The notes beneath the pieces were generated by a model, which saw nothing but the letters and a program-made list of their open reading frames with translations, did no database searches and was not told the origin of the DNA. Below are positions 44,467-53,922 of a stretch of DNA of 64,000 bases, one piece after another. Source of the DNA: DATAYA01 sp963754235 (lineage in GTDB: Bacteria; Pseudomonadota; Alphaproteobacteria; Acetobacterales; Acetobacteraceae); assembly GCA_963754235.1 (NCBI GenBank), contig CAVWFK010000014.1:7334-71333 (forward strand), given 5' to 3'. The translations under genes were made by a program, and so were the position numbers. The first letter of the stretch is position 1. Each line of letters opens with the position of its first letter.

Positions 44467-44553
44467 CGCCAGCACCCCGGCCCTGCGGCGAACCGCGCCG
44501 CGGCCGCCACGTTGGCCTTTCCTGCAACCATTGCACGAGACAGGGCGAAGATC

Positions 44554-44733
44554 ATGGCGTGCCGGAAAAATCCCGAGGCGGCTCATCCCCGGCGGCCGCC
44601 TTCTATCCCCGCCCGAACGGCCGTGCCGCCGCTTGAGGCGTGGCTCGCCCACGACCTGCATACGCGCTGGGACAGCGTCGCCGCCGAACCGCTGCCGGAA
44701 GAGCTGCTGGCACTTCTTGCCGCTGCCTGCTGA
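44554..44733 (+). CDS. Small protein with NepR-like C-terminal motif
   Basis: A 59-residue protein, MACRKNPEAAHPRRPPSIPA to the end LPEELLALLAAAC. The last 30 residues, LEAWLAHDLHTRWDSVAAEPLPEELLALL, resemble the helix pair of the alphaproteobacterial anti-sigma factor NepR (LRxxYxxvxxEPvPdrfLdLL), but the family core is incomplete and no phyR or ecfG lies nearby. AGGGCGAAG precedes the ATG. It may equally be an uncharacterised small gene linked to recO. I give a low confidence to the NepR reading. Confidence 0.45.
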   Translation: MACRKNPEAAHPRRPPSIPARTAVPPLEAWLAHDLHTRWDSVAAEPLPEELLALLAAAC

Positions 44734-44780
44734 GCGGCACCGCCTTTGCGTTCCGCCGCCGCGCGCGGCACATCACGCCG

Positions 44781-45506
44781 ATGGAGTGGACCGCGCCGGC
44801 AATCGTGCTGGAGGCCCGACCGCTGGGCGAAGGCGATGCCGTCGTCTCGGTGATGACCGAGGCGCACGGGCGCCATCGCGGGCTGGCGCGCGGCGGCGCG
44901 TCGCGGCGGCAGGCGTCGCTGTGGCAGCCCGGCAATGTGGTGCAGGCGCGCTGGCTCGGACGGCTCGCCGAGCAACTCGGCACGCTCTCGGGGGAGCTGG
45001 TGCATCCCGCCGCCGCGCTGGCGATGGAGGACGCGCTCGCGCTCGCGGTGCTGGCGGCGTGCTGCGCGGTCGCCGACGGCGCGCTGCCCGAGCGCGAGCC
45101 GCACCCGCGGGTGTTCGCGGGCCTGCTTGGGCTGCTCGCGGGGCTGGGGGGCGAGCCCGGTTCGGTCCTGACCGGCCTGGTGCGGTGGGAAGCGGAGCTG
45201 CTGGCCGAACTCGGCTACGGCCTCGATCTGCGGGTGTGCGCGATCACCGGCTCGGCGGAGGGCTTGGCCTTCGTCAGCCCCCGCACCGGGCGGGCCGTAT
45301 CGGCGGCGGCGGCCGGAGATTGGGTGCCGCGGCTGCTGGCGTTGCCCGCGTTTCTCATCGGCGAGGCAGAGGCTAGGCCCGCCGACTGGCGCGACGGGCT
45401 GCGCCTGACCGGGCATTTTCTGGCGCGCGACGCGTTCGGCGCCCATCATCAGCCGCTGCCGCAGGCGCGGCTGCGGCTCTTTGACCGGGTAGCGGGGATG
45501 GCGACG
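44781..45506 (+). CDS. recO: DNA repair protein RecO, end uncertain
   Basis: RecO loads RecA and anneals single strands in the RecF pathway. The start MEWTAPAIVLEARPLGEGDAVVSVMTEAHGRHRGLARGG is the OB-fold domain; the helical part has LLAELGYGLDLRVCAITG, normally followed by zinc-ligand cysteines, of which I see only one. The recognisable family sequence ends near LPQARLRLFDRVAG (about 45500), but no stop follows in this frame until 47000, antisense to dnaE. A base error near the end is likely, so the end coordinate is a guess. Confidence 0.8.
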
Positions 45507-45644
45507 GCGGCGAACCAGTCGGCACCCGGGACATCTTCATCGGCACCACCGACTGCGCCACGGACCACAAGGTCCGGGAGCAAAATGACCCCGCACCGGG
45601 CCGGCGAGGGCGAGAGATCGACGGGTCGGGTCGGGAGGCTGGAT

Positions 45645-48600
45645 TCAGACCTCCTCGACGCGCTGCACGCCCGGGACCACTTTCAGCGCCTGGACGAGCC
45701 GGGGCGTTACGTTGAAGCCGCCGGGGAGCCTTATCTCCACCGGCGGGCCGCCGACGCAGGGTACCAGCACCACGCGCCCCCGCCCCCCCTGCTCGCGGCC
45801 GAGGATCGCGCGGATGTGCGGCACCGCCTCGGTGCGCTCCAGCCAGACCCGCATCCCCGCCCCGGCCCCGGCGGCCGCCTCGTCCAGCCGCCCGACCTCG
45901 TGGGCCGTGATCCGCAGCGCCTCGCCCTCGAGCCGCAGATCGGCGCTGACCAGCACCATGCCGCCGGTGGCCAGCAGGTCGCGCGCGCGGCCCAGCACCT
46001 CGCTGAAGCACGTCACCTCGAAACTGCCCACGGCGTCCGAGACGCGCACCCAGGCCATGCGCGCGCCGGTGCGCGTCGGCCGCTCCTTCAGCCCCACCAC
46101 GATCCCGGCAAGCTTCACCCGCGCCGACCCTTGCTCGGCGTGCTGTGCCAACTGGTTGCTCGGCACGACGCCGAGCCGGCGCAGCACGCCCGCATAGGCG
46201 TCGAGCGGATGCGCGGTGAGGTGGAAGCCGATCGCCTCCGCCTCGAAGGCCAGCCGGTCGAGCGGCGGCCAGTCCGGCACGTCGGGCAGGCGCAGCGGGT
46301 CCGGGTCGCGGCCGCCGAACAGGCCGATCTGGCCGCTGCCCTTCTGCTCGGCCTCGGCCGCGGCGCGGCGCAGCACGATCTCGGCGCCGGCAAAGAGCCG
46401 CGCGCGGTTGCCGGCCACCGTGTCGAAAGCACCGGCCTTGACCAGATTCTCGAACGCCATCCGGTTGAGCTGGCGCGGATCAACGCGGGCCGCGAAATCC
46501 GCGACATCGGCGAAATCCCGCCCGCCGCGCGCCGCGACAACGGCCTCCATCGCGGCCCGCCCCACCTTCTTCACCGCCGCCAGCGCGTAGCGGATCGCGA
46601 GCGTGCCGTCGGGACGGGCCTCCACCGAGAAATCCGCCTCGCTCTGGTTGATGTCGGGCGGCAGCAGCGTGATGCCGAGCCGTGCCGCCTCCTGGCGCAG
46701 CGCCGCCAGCCGGTCGGTGTTGCCGATGGCGAGACTCATGCAGGCGGCGATGAACGCGACCGGGTGGTTGGCCCGCATCCAGGCAGTCTGGTAGGCGACC
46801 AGCGCATACCCGGCCGCGTGCGACTTGTTGAAGCCGTAATCGGCGAACTTCGCCATCAGCTCGAACACCTCGACGGCTTTCGCCTGGGCGATGCCGCGCT
46901 CGTCGCGCCCGCGACGAACCGGGCGCGATGGGTGTCCATCTCGGCGCGGATCTTCTTGCCCATCGCGCGGCGCAGGCTGTCGGCGGCGCCCAGCGTGTAG
47001 CCCGCCATCACTTGCGCGATCTGCATCACCTGTTCCTGATAGACCATGATGCCGTAGGTGTCGGCCAGGATGTCGTGGATCGCCGGATCAGGCGCCTGCC
47101 ACGCCTCGCCGTGCTTGCGCGCGCAATAGGCGGGGATGTTCGCCATCGGCCCGGGACGATAGAGGGCGCCGGCGGCGATCAAATCCTCGAACCGGTCGGG
47201 GCGCATCGTGCGCAGCACGTCGCGCATCCCTTGGCCCTCGAACTGGAACACCCCGCCCGCCTCGCCGCGCGAGAGCATCTCATAGGTGCGCGGGTCGTCG
47301 AGCGGCAGGCGATCGAGATCGACCGCGACGCCGAGCCGGGCCAGGAAGCCCACGGCGCGTTGCAGAATGGTCAGCGTCGTCAGGCCGAGGAAATCGAATT
47401 TCACCAGCCCCGCCTGTTCGACGTATTTCATCGAATACTGGGTCACCAGCAGCTCCGATCGCGGATCGCGATAGAGCGGCACCAGCTCGATCAGAGGCCG
47501 GTCGCCGATCACCACGCCCGCGGCGTGGGTGCTGGCGTGGCGATACAGACCCTCAAGCTGCAGCGCGATCTCGAGCAGGCGGCGGACGCTCTCGTCCTCG
47601 TCGCGCATCTGCTGCAACCGGCGCTCGCCCGCGACCGCCTGCGCGAGCGTCACCGGATGGGCGGGGTTGTTCGGGATCAGCTCGGCGATGCGATTGACCT
47701 GCCCGTATGGCAGGCCGAGCACGCGGCCCACGTCGCGCACCGCGGCGCGCGCCTGCAACTTGCCGAAGGTGATGATCTGGGCGACGCGATCCTCGCCGTA
47801 TTCGCGCCGAACGTACGCGATCACCTCGTCACGCCGGTCCTGGCAGAAATCGATGTCGAAATCCGGCATCGAGATGCGCTCGGGATTGAGGAAGCGCTCG
47901 AACAGCAGGCCGAAGCGCAGCGGATCGAGGTCGGTGATGGTCAGCGCCCAGGCGACCACCGAGCCGGCGCCCGAGCCGCGGCCGGGGCCGACGGGAATCC
48001 CCTGCGCCTTCGCCCACTGGATGAAGTCGGCGACGATCAGGAAATAGCCCGCGAAGCCCGTCTCGGCGATCATGTCGAGCTCGTAATCGAGCCGCGCGCG
48101 ATACTGCGCCTGCGCCTCCTCGTCGGCGCCGAGTGCCGCCATCCGCCGCGCGAGCCCGGCGACCGCCATCGCGCGCACCGTCTCCGCCTCGGTGCTGCCG
48201 GGGGCCACCTTGGGCGAAACCGGCAGCATCGGCTTGCGCGCCTCGGCCATCACCGCGCAGCGCTGCGCGATCGCGAGCGTGTTGTCGCACGCTTCGGGCA
48301 GGTCGGCGAACAGTTCGCGCATCGCGCGCGCGGGCTTGAACCAATGCTCCCGAGTGACGCGCCGCCGGTCGGGGTCCGCGATCAGGCGTCCCTCGGCGAT
48401 GCACAGCAGCGCATCGTGGGCCGCGTGCATGGCGGGGTCTGCGAAAAAGCATTCGTTGGTCGCGACCAGCGGCAGGCCGGCTGCGTCGGCGAGCGCGATC
48501 ATCCCCGGCTCGATCGCCGGTTCGATCGGCAACCCGTGCCGGTGCAGCTCCACCGCGACGCGGCCGGGAAACGCCTCGGCGAGCCGCGCGAGCAGCGCCG

Positions 48601-49057
48601 CCGCCTCCGCCTGGCGCGCCTCGGCGAGCAGCCGCCCGAGCGGGCCGCGCGTGCCGCCGGTGAGCAGCAGCAGGCCCTCGGCATGGGCGCAGAGACGCTC
48701 GATCGAGACGTGTGGCGGCAGGCCGGGCTCGGTCTCCAGGAAGCCGGCCGAGGACAGGCGTTGCAGATTGGCGAGGCCCGGCGCGTCCTGGGCCAGCAGC
48801 ACGATCGGGTCGGGTGCGGCGCGTGAGCCGTCGGTGCGGGCGAACGCGATCTGGCAGCCGATGATCGGTTGCACGCCGCGCGCGGTGCAGGCCTGGCTGA
48901 ACTCGAGTGCGCCGAACAGATTGGCGGTGTCGGTGATCGCGACCGCCGGCATCGACGCCGCCTGCGCCAAAGCGGCGATCTCCTCCACCTTGATCGCGCC
49001 CTCGCTGAGCGAATAGGCCGAATGGACGCGCAGATGGACGAAGTCGGCGTGCGGCAT
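45645..49057 (-). CDS. dnaE: DNA polymerase III subunit alpha, frameshifted
   Basis: The replicative polymerase starts MPHADFVHLRVHSAYSLSEGAIKVEEI with a PHP domain. The palm motif PDFDIDFCQDRRDEVI near residue 396 holds two catalytic aspartates; RDVGRVLGLPYGQVNRIAELI and DFLGLTTLTILQ are also typical. One missing base near 46908 breaks RARFVAGA from DERGIAQAKAVEVFELMAKFADYGFNKSHAAGYA; restoring it gives 1137 residues, the normal length. An OB domain near the end (VKLAGIVVGLKERPTRTGARMAWVRVSD) is present. An intact essential gene is expected, so this supports an assembly error. Confidence 0.92.
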
Positions 49058-49159
49058 GGCGACAGTATCGGCCGCCGGCGCCCGAGCGGCAAACCGGCTC
49101 CCGAGTTGCGGGGTTGCACCCCCGGCCGGCTCCGCTCTAGGATCGAAGTCGCAACGGAG

Positions 49160-50218
49160 ATGCGCAGATGGCATCTCGGCTGGCTTCATGTCGCGGGGCC
49201 GCCAGCCGCGTTGCTCCTGCTGCTGGCACTCTGGCCGCTCGCGGCTCGTGCCGCAGAGGGCGCACGCCCGTGGGGCTGCGACGGATCGAATTCTTCGACC
49301 CCCAGCAGGGCGGGCGACACCTCGCGGTCGCGATGTTCTATCCCGCCGCCCTGCCCTCGCCGGCACCGAAACCGATGCGGACGCTGTTCTTCATCAACCT
49401 GACGCTCTATCCGGATGCACCGATCGCGCCGGATGAGCAAAAGCACGGGCTGGTGATGTATCTCGCACGGACGGGGCGGCAACGGGATGCTCTACGCCTG
49501 GCTGGCGCAGACGCTGGCCTCGCACGGCTATATCGTCGCGGCGCTGAACCACTATCACGCCAACACCTACGATGCCCGGATCGCGCTATCTCGCGAACAA
49601 GCTCTGGCAACGGCCGCTCGACGTCAGCCTGGTGATCACCGACCTGCTGCACGATCCGCTCTGGGGGCCGCTCATCGACCCGGCGCGGATCGGTGTGACC
49701 GGGCATTCGCAGGGCGGGTTCACGTCGCTATGGGTCGCCGGCGCGCGCATCAACGCGGACAAGTTCATGGCGTTCCAGCGCCATTGGCGGAACGACCTGA
49801 ACGTGCCCGCGCATATCCGCAGCACAGCTGCCGGTCGATGCAACGCCGGCGCTGCACGTCCATGATCCGCGCATCAAGGCGGCGTTCGCGATGGCGCCCG
49901 GCGACATCCAGGGGTTCGGCATGGACCCGGACGGGCTGCGGCACCTGACCGTGCCGACCTACCTCATCGTGGGCGCCCGCGATACGCAGACGCCCGCCCG
50001 CCGAAAACGCCGCGTTCGCCGCAAAATACATCCCGCACGCCACGCTGAACGTCATTCCTGGCCTGGTCGATCACGAAATCTTCGTCAACGAATGCGACGC
50101 CGAGGGGCGGGACAACTTCCCTGAATCGTGCATCGACGCTTCCGGTGTCGATCGGGCGAAGCTGCACGCGATGATCGGCGCGGCGGCCCTCGCGTTCTTT
50201 GGGCAGAACCTGAGATAG
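49160..50218 (+). CDS. Exported alpha/beta hydrolase, several frameshifts
   Basis: A signal peptide, MRRWHLGWLHVAGPPAALLL, starts the protein; the following part must be pieced together from three frames: GLRRIEFFDPQQGGRHLAVAMFYPA, MLYAWLAQTLASHGYIVAALNHYHANTYDA, PLWGPLIDPARIGVTGHSQGGFTS with the nucleophile Ser, AFAMAPGDIQGFGMDPDGL, TYLIVGARDTQTP with the acid, and VIPGLVDHEIFVNE with the His. The catalytic triad is thus complete in parts. Five or more breaks occur in 1 kb. It belongs to the dienelactone-hydrolase-like group. Real decay is also possible here. Confidence 0.68.
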
Positions 50219-50255
50219 AACTATAGTGCCCGGACCCGGTGGCGGGCTTGGACTT

Positions 50256-50354
50256 CGTCATCGCGAGCCGCCGCTTGGCGGCGAGGCGATCCAGGCCGGC
50301 AGGCACCGTGTGGCGGGTCTGGATCGCTACGTCGCTTCGCTGCTCGCGATGACG
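50256..50354. repeat. 99-bp intergenic palindromic repeat element
   Basis: cgtcatcgcgagc at 50256-50268 is the exact reverse complement of gctcgcgatgacg at 50342-50354. The interior also pairs partly, for instance gccgccgcttggcggc. Elements with this CGTCATxGCGAGC border are scattered in many alphaproteobacterial genomes and lie between genes. Here it lies between the hydrolase and the enolase-superfamily gene, both of which end there, so it may act as a transcription stop. Confidence 0.75.
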
Positions 50355-50389
50355 AGGGTTGCGCGACGACTCTCCAAGGATCGTGGGTA

Positions 50390-51502
50390 CTAGAGCACTT
50401 GATACCGTGCGATCACCTCCGGGTTTGGCTCCACGCCCAGCCCCGGCTCGGTGGGCAAATGCGCGTAGCCGTCGCGGATCGCGACCCGCTGCTTCGCCAG
50501 GCGCTGCGAGATCTCGCTCGGCTCGACGCAGTATTCCATCACCAGCGCGTTCTCGATCGCGCACAGGAAGTGCAGTGAGGCGGCGGTGTTGATGTCGGTC
50601 GTGAAATTGTGGTTGCACACCTTGCGGCCACGCCGCTGCGCATACGCGGCGATGCGCATCGCCTGGGTGAAGCCGCAGCGCGTCAGGTCGATCTGCACGA
50701 CGTCGATCTGCCCCTCGTCGATCAGCCGCTCGAAGCCGACCACCGTCACCTCCTGCTCGCCGGCGGCGATGTGCTGCGTGCAGGCGCGCGAAACCTTGCC
50801 GTAGCCCTGGTAGTCGTCCGGGTGCAGCGGCTCCTCGATCCAGAACAGCTTGTACGGCTCGAACAATCTGGCGCGGCGGATCGTCGTCTTGGCGTCCCAG
50901 GCGAGCCCGACATCCAGCATGAAATCGCACTCGTCGCCGATCGCGCGGCGGATCGCCTCGACATAGCGAAGGTCCATCGCCTCCTCGCGGCCGAACGGCT
51001 CCCAGCCGAACTTGACCCCGGTGTGCCCGGTATCGACCGCCCGCTTGGCACGCTCCACCGTCGCTTCAACGCTGAACTGGAACATGTTGGAGGAATAGAC
51101 CCGCATCCGGTCGCGCAGCGCGCCCCCGAGCAGCTCGACCACCGGCTTGCCGAGGGCGCGGCCCTTGATGTCCCAGAGCGCGATATCGACCCCCGCCATC
51201 GCCTGAATCGCGGCGCCGCTGCGGCCGTAATAGAGCGTCTCTGCGTACATCTTGTTCCACAGCCGCGTGGTCGCCAGCGGGTCCTCGCCGAGCAGGATCG
51301 CGCGCAGCCCGTTCACCTGGGTGTGCGAATAGCCCGCCTCGATCACCGCCTTCGCGACCTCGGGGCAGCCATCCACCTCGCCCCATCCGGTGATCCCGGC
51401 ATCGGTGCTGATTTTCACCAGCAGCGCGTCCTGCGACGAATCGGTGCGCGCCTGGATCTCTGGCAGGCGCAGGATGATGGCCTCGACATTGGTGATCTTC
51501 AT
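50390..51502 (-). CDS. Enolase-superfamily (mandelate racemase-like) enzyme
   Basis: The 370-residue enzyme has the capping domain and barrel of the mandelate racemase group. Metal ligands fit Asp197 (MLDVGLAWD), Glu223 (WIEEPLHPDD) and Glu249 (AAGEQE); candidate bases are Lys164 in GVKFGWEPFG and His298 in CNHNFTTD. The lysine motif reads KFG instead of the usual KxK. These enzymes remove a proton alpha to a carboxylate, so a sugar acid or similar acid is the substrate. It is 15 bases downstream of the GntR gene and forms one operon with it. A second enzyme with the same VKFGW motif lies at 58182. Confidence 0.87.
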   Translation of the reverse strand: MKITNVEAIILRLPEIQARTDSSQDALLVKISTDAGITGWGEVDGCPEVAKAVIEAGYSHTQVNGLRAILLGEDPLATTRLWNKMYAETLYYGRSGAAIQAMAGVDIALWDIKGRALGKPVVELLGGALRDRMRVYSSNMFQFSVEATVERAKRAVDTGHTGVKFGWEPFGREEAMDLRYVEAIRRAIGDECDFMLDVGLAWDAKTTIRRARLFEPYKLFWIEEPLHPDDYQGYGKVSRACTQHIAAGEQEVTVVGFERLIDEGQIDVVQIDLTRCGFTQAMRIAAYAQRRGRKVCNHNFTTDINTAASLHFLCAIENALVMEYCVEPSEISQRLAKQRVAIRDGYAHLPTEPGLGVEPNPEVIARYQVL

Positions 51503-51517
51503 GGGGCTCTCCTGCGT

Positions 51518-52312
51518 TCAGGCGCGGCGCCGGTCGCGCCGGCGGCGGCGTTCCTCGATCAGCGACTCGAAGTCGATCGCCGTGTTCTGGGTCCGGATGT
51601 GCTCTTCCAGCGCCCGCTCCAGCGCCACCGGCCGGCCGGCGGCAAAGGCCTCCAGCAGTGCCGCGTGCTCGGCGACGATCAGCGTCATCGGCTTGCCCAA
51701 GGTGGACAGGCCGACGATGATGGTGAGCTGACGCGACAACTGCTCCCACATTCGGCACAGCACCGCATTGCCCGAAAGCTCGCACAGCTCGCGGTGGAAC
51801 TCGGTATCGGCGCTGGCGCAGCCATAGGCGTCACCGCGCGCCGCCATCAGTTCGAGTGCCCGCAGCCGCGCCGCCAGACGCTGTCGTCCGTCGTCGCGAT
51901 GGCGGCCGAGCGTGAGCGCGCGGCGCGCGGCCGCCACTTCGAGCGCCAGACGCACCTCGATCGCCTGCTCCAGCCGCGCTTGCGTCACCGGCATTAGGCG
52001 GATGCCCTTGTACGGCTCGCTCACCACCAGGCCCTGGCTCTCCAGCAGGCGCAGCGCCTCGCGCACCGGCACCCGGCTGATGCCGAGTGCTTGCGCGATC
52101 TCGGTCTCGACGATGCGGTCGCCGGGCAGGATCAGGCCGCGCGAGGCACCGGCGATGATCGCCTCCATCGCCTGATCGACCAGCGTGCGGGGCCGCAGCT
52201 TCTCCCAACCGGCCGGCGGGGTATCGACGATAAGGTGCGGCCGGACGCGCACGGCCGGGTCGGCGCCGCGCCGGCGGGTGGTCGCGGCGGGAAGGCTCGC
52301 TTGTTTTGACAA
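51518..52312 (-). CDS. GntR/FadR family regulator
   Basis: The 264-residue regulator has a winged HTH, ILPGDRIVETEIAQALGISRVPVREALRLLESQGLVVSEPYKG, and an FCD effector domain (LEVAAARRALTLGRH, DTEFHRELCELSGNAVL). I chose a TTG at 52312 because GGAG lies five bases before it; an ATG start would reach into the divergent gene. It is divergent from the binding-protein gene and upstream of the enolase-superfamily gene, so it probably controls both. The ligand is likely the acid that the cluster degrades. Confidence 0.87.
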   Translation of the reverse strand: MSKQASLPAATTRRRGADPAVRVRPHLIVDTPPAGWEKLRPRTLVDQAMEAIIAGASRGLILPGDRIVETEIAQALGISRVPVREALRLLESQGLVVSEPYKGIRLMPVTQARLEQAIEVRLALEVAAARRALTLGRHRDDGRQRLAARLRALELMAARGDAYGCASADTEFHRELCELSGNAVLCRMWEQLSRQLTIIVGLSTLGKPMTLIVAEHAALLEAFAAGRPVALERALEEHIRTQNTAIDFESLIEERRRRRDRRRA

Positions 52313-52338
52313 CGCGGCTCCGATGCGCTGGTATACGA
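52306..52338 (+). promoter_or_regulatory. Divergent regulatory region with GTATAC operator
   Basis: TTGACA at 52306-52311 is a good -35. At 52329-52338 stands TGGTATACGA, with the palindromic core GTATAC that is common in operators of FCD-type GntR proteins. The best -10 (TATACG at 52332) is 20 bases from this -35, a long spacing, so the promoter placement is uncertain. The operator would lie across it. Confidence 0.5.
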
Positions 52339-52362
52339 TTAAACCATAGCGGAGGAGTCGCC

Positions 52363-53241
52363 ATGCGCAAAGCCATCTTTGCCGCCGTCCTGTCCCTGCT
52401 CGCCGGGACCGCCTTCGCGGCCGAGACCTACCCGTATGACGGGCACACCTATACCTACGAGGCAACGCCGAGCCTCAATAACTGCGGCGACCCCTCGCTC
52501 GCAGACGCGCAGAAAAACGGCATCACGCTCGGTATCTCGCCGACGCCACCCTATTCGATCCTCGACCCCGCTACTCATAAGGCGACTGGCATCGACGTCG
52601 ATATCAACGTCGCCGTGCTGCACTTCCTCGGCGTCAACAATATCCGCTACGAGGTGATGCCGTTCGGCCAGCTCATCTCGGCGCTGCTGGCGCACCGCGT
52701 CGACCTGATCGCCGCCAACATCCACTACACGCCCGACCGCGTGAAGGTGATCGACTTCACCGGCCCGGCCTGGTGGTACGGCCCGGCGATCGTTGTCGCC
52801 AAAGGCAACCCAGAACATCTGACGACCTTCGACCAGCTCAAGGGGCGTAAGGTCGGCGCCGTGGTCGGCTCGGCCGCCGACGAATACCTGCGCAAGCTCG
52901 GCGCCGATGTGGTGCCGTTCAACACCGCGCAGGAGGAATACGCCGCGATCGCCTCGGGTCGTGTGCCCGCCCTGGTGGAGGACGACGTGCTGGTGGTGTC
53001 CTGGTTGCAGGCGAACAAGAACGCGAGCTTCGAGATGGTGCCGAACGTGCGCGTTCCCGACGAGCTGATCTACAAATACGGCTACGGCTACGCGCGCTAC
53101 GCCACGCGCAAGCAGGATTGCTCGCTGCGCGCCGGCTACACGCTCGGCCTTGCCGAGAGCCGCGGCGCCGGCGTGGTCTCCGCCATTCTGCGCAAATACG
53201 GCCTGTCGAACCGCAACCTGTTCTTCTTCCCGCTGCAATAG
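52363..53241 (+). CDS. Amino-acid-type ABC transporter substrate-binding protein
   Basis: The 292-residue protein of family 3 has a signal MRKAIFAAVLSLLAGTAFA. After it comes an extra stretch, ETYPYDGHTYTYEATPSLNNCGDP, before the typical ITLGISPTPPYSILDPATHKATGIDVDIN. The Cys in NNCGDP and that in RKQDCSLRAG may form a disulfide. GGAGG lies before the ATG. With the single permease gene after it, it would import a small amine, amide or amino acid for the cluster. Confidence 0.88.
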   Translation: MRKAIFAAVLSLLAGTAFAAETYPYDGHTYTYEATPSLNNCGDPSLADAQKNGITLGISPTPPYSILDPATHKATGIDVDINVAVLHFLGVNNIRYEVMPFGQLISALLAHRVDLIAANIHYTPDRVKVIDFTGPAWWYGPAIVVAKGNPEHLTTFDQLKGRKVGAVVGSAADEYLRKLGADVVPFNTAQEEYAAIASGRVPALVEDDVLVVSWLQANKNASFEMVPNVRVPDELIYKYGYGYARYATRKQDCSLRAGYTLGLAESRGAGVVSAILRKYGLSNRNLFFFPLQ

Positions 53242-53271
53242 CCCGGCCGGGACCGCCGCCGGTCGCGACCG

Positions 53272-53922
53272 ATGGAGCTGCTCAATCTCCAGGTCGTGCG
53301 CGACTACGGCGGCGTGTTCCTGCACGGGCTGATGATCACCGTGATGCTGACCGGGATCGTGATCGTGCTGGCGGGCACGCTGGCGATCCCGATCGCGGTG
53401 GCGCGATTGGCCAAGCTGCGGCTGGTGCGCTGGCCCGCAGATTGGTACGTGGAGTTCATCCGCGCCACGCCGCTGATCCTGCAACTGATCTACATCTACT
53501 ACGTGCTGCCCGGCGCCGGCATCCGGCTGGCGCCGTTCACCGCGGCGGTTCTCGGGCTCACGCTCAACTATGCCGCCTACATGAGCGAGGTTTACCGCAG
53601 CGGCATCCAGTCGGTGCCGCGCGGCCAGCGCGAGGCGGCGGAGAGCCTTGGTTTGCGCAGGCTGCCGATCCTGACCCAGATCATCTTGCCGCAGGCGATC
53701 CGCATGGTCCTGCCCGCACTCGGCAACTACCTGATCGCACTGTTCAAGGACACCGCCCTCGCCTCCGTCGTGACCGTGCAAGAACTGATGTTCAGCGGCC
53801 AGATCATCGCCGCGCGCAATTACCAGTACTTCACCGTCTATACGGTCACGGCGATCCTGTATTTCGCGGTCAGCTACCCTTCGGCCCTGATGGTGCGACG
53901 GCTGGATCGGGCGCGCACGTGA
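53272..53922 (+). CDS. Amino-acid-type ABC transporter permease
   Basis: The 216-residue permease has the His/Glu/Gln/Arg family features: MELLNLQVVRDYGGVFLHGL, VEFIRATPLILQLIYIYYVLPGAG and the EAA loop GQREAAESLGLRRLPILTQIILPQAIR, ending TVQELMFSGQIIAARNYQYF. It would act as a homodimer because no second permease is present. Its last 53 bases overlap the end of the convergent DMFase-like large-subunit gene. No ATPase gene accompanies it. Confidence 0.9.
   Translation: MELLNLQVVRDYGGVFLHGLMITVMLTGIVIVLAGTLAIPIAVARLAKLRLVRWPADWYVEFIRATPLILQLIYIYYVLPGAGIRLAPFTAAVLGLTLNYAAYMSEVYRSGIQSVPRGQREAAESLGLRRLPILTQIILPQAIRMVLPALGNYLIALFKDTALASVVTVQELMFSGQIIAARNYQYFTVYTVTAILYFAVSYPSALMVRRLDRART

Noticed and set aside
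44554..44733. A complete NepR-PhyR-EcfG stress module
   Set aside because: No response regulator or ECF sigma gene is nearby, and the similarity is limited to a short helix motif.
45507..47000. A long C-terminal extension of RecO
   Set aside because: The extension is antisense to dnaE and contains no family sequence; a base error near the recO end is simpler.
46928..48826. A 632-residue open frame on the plus strand
   Set aside because: Antisense to dnaE; no ribosome site and no recognisable sequence.
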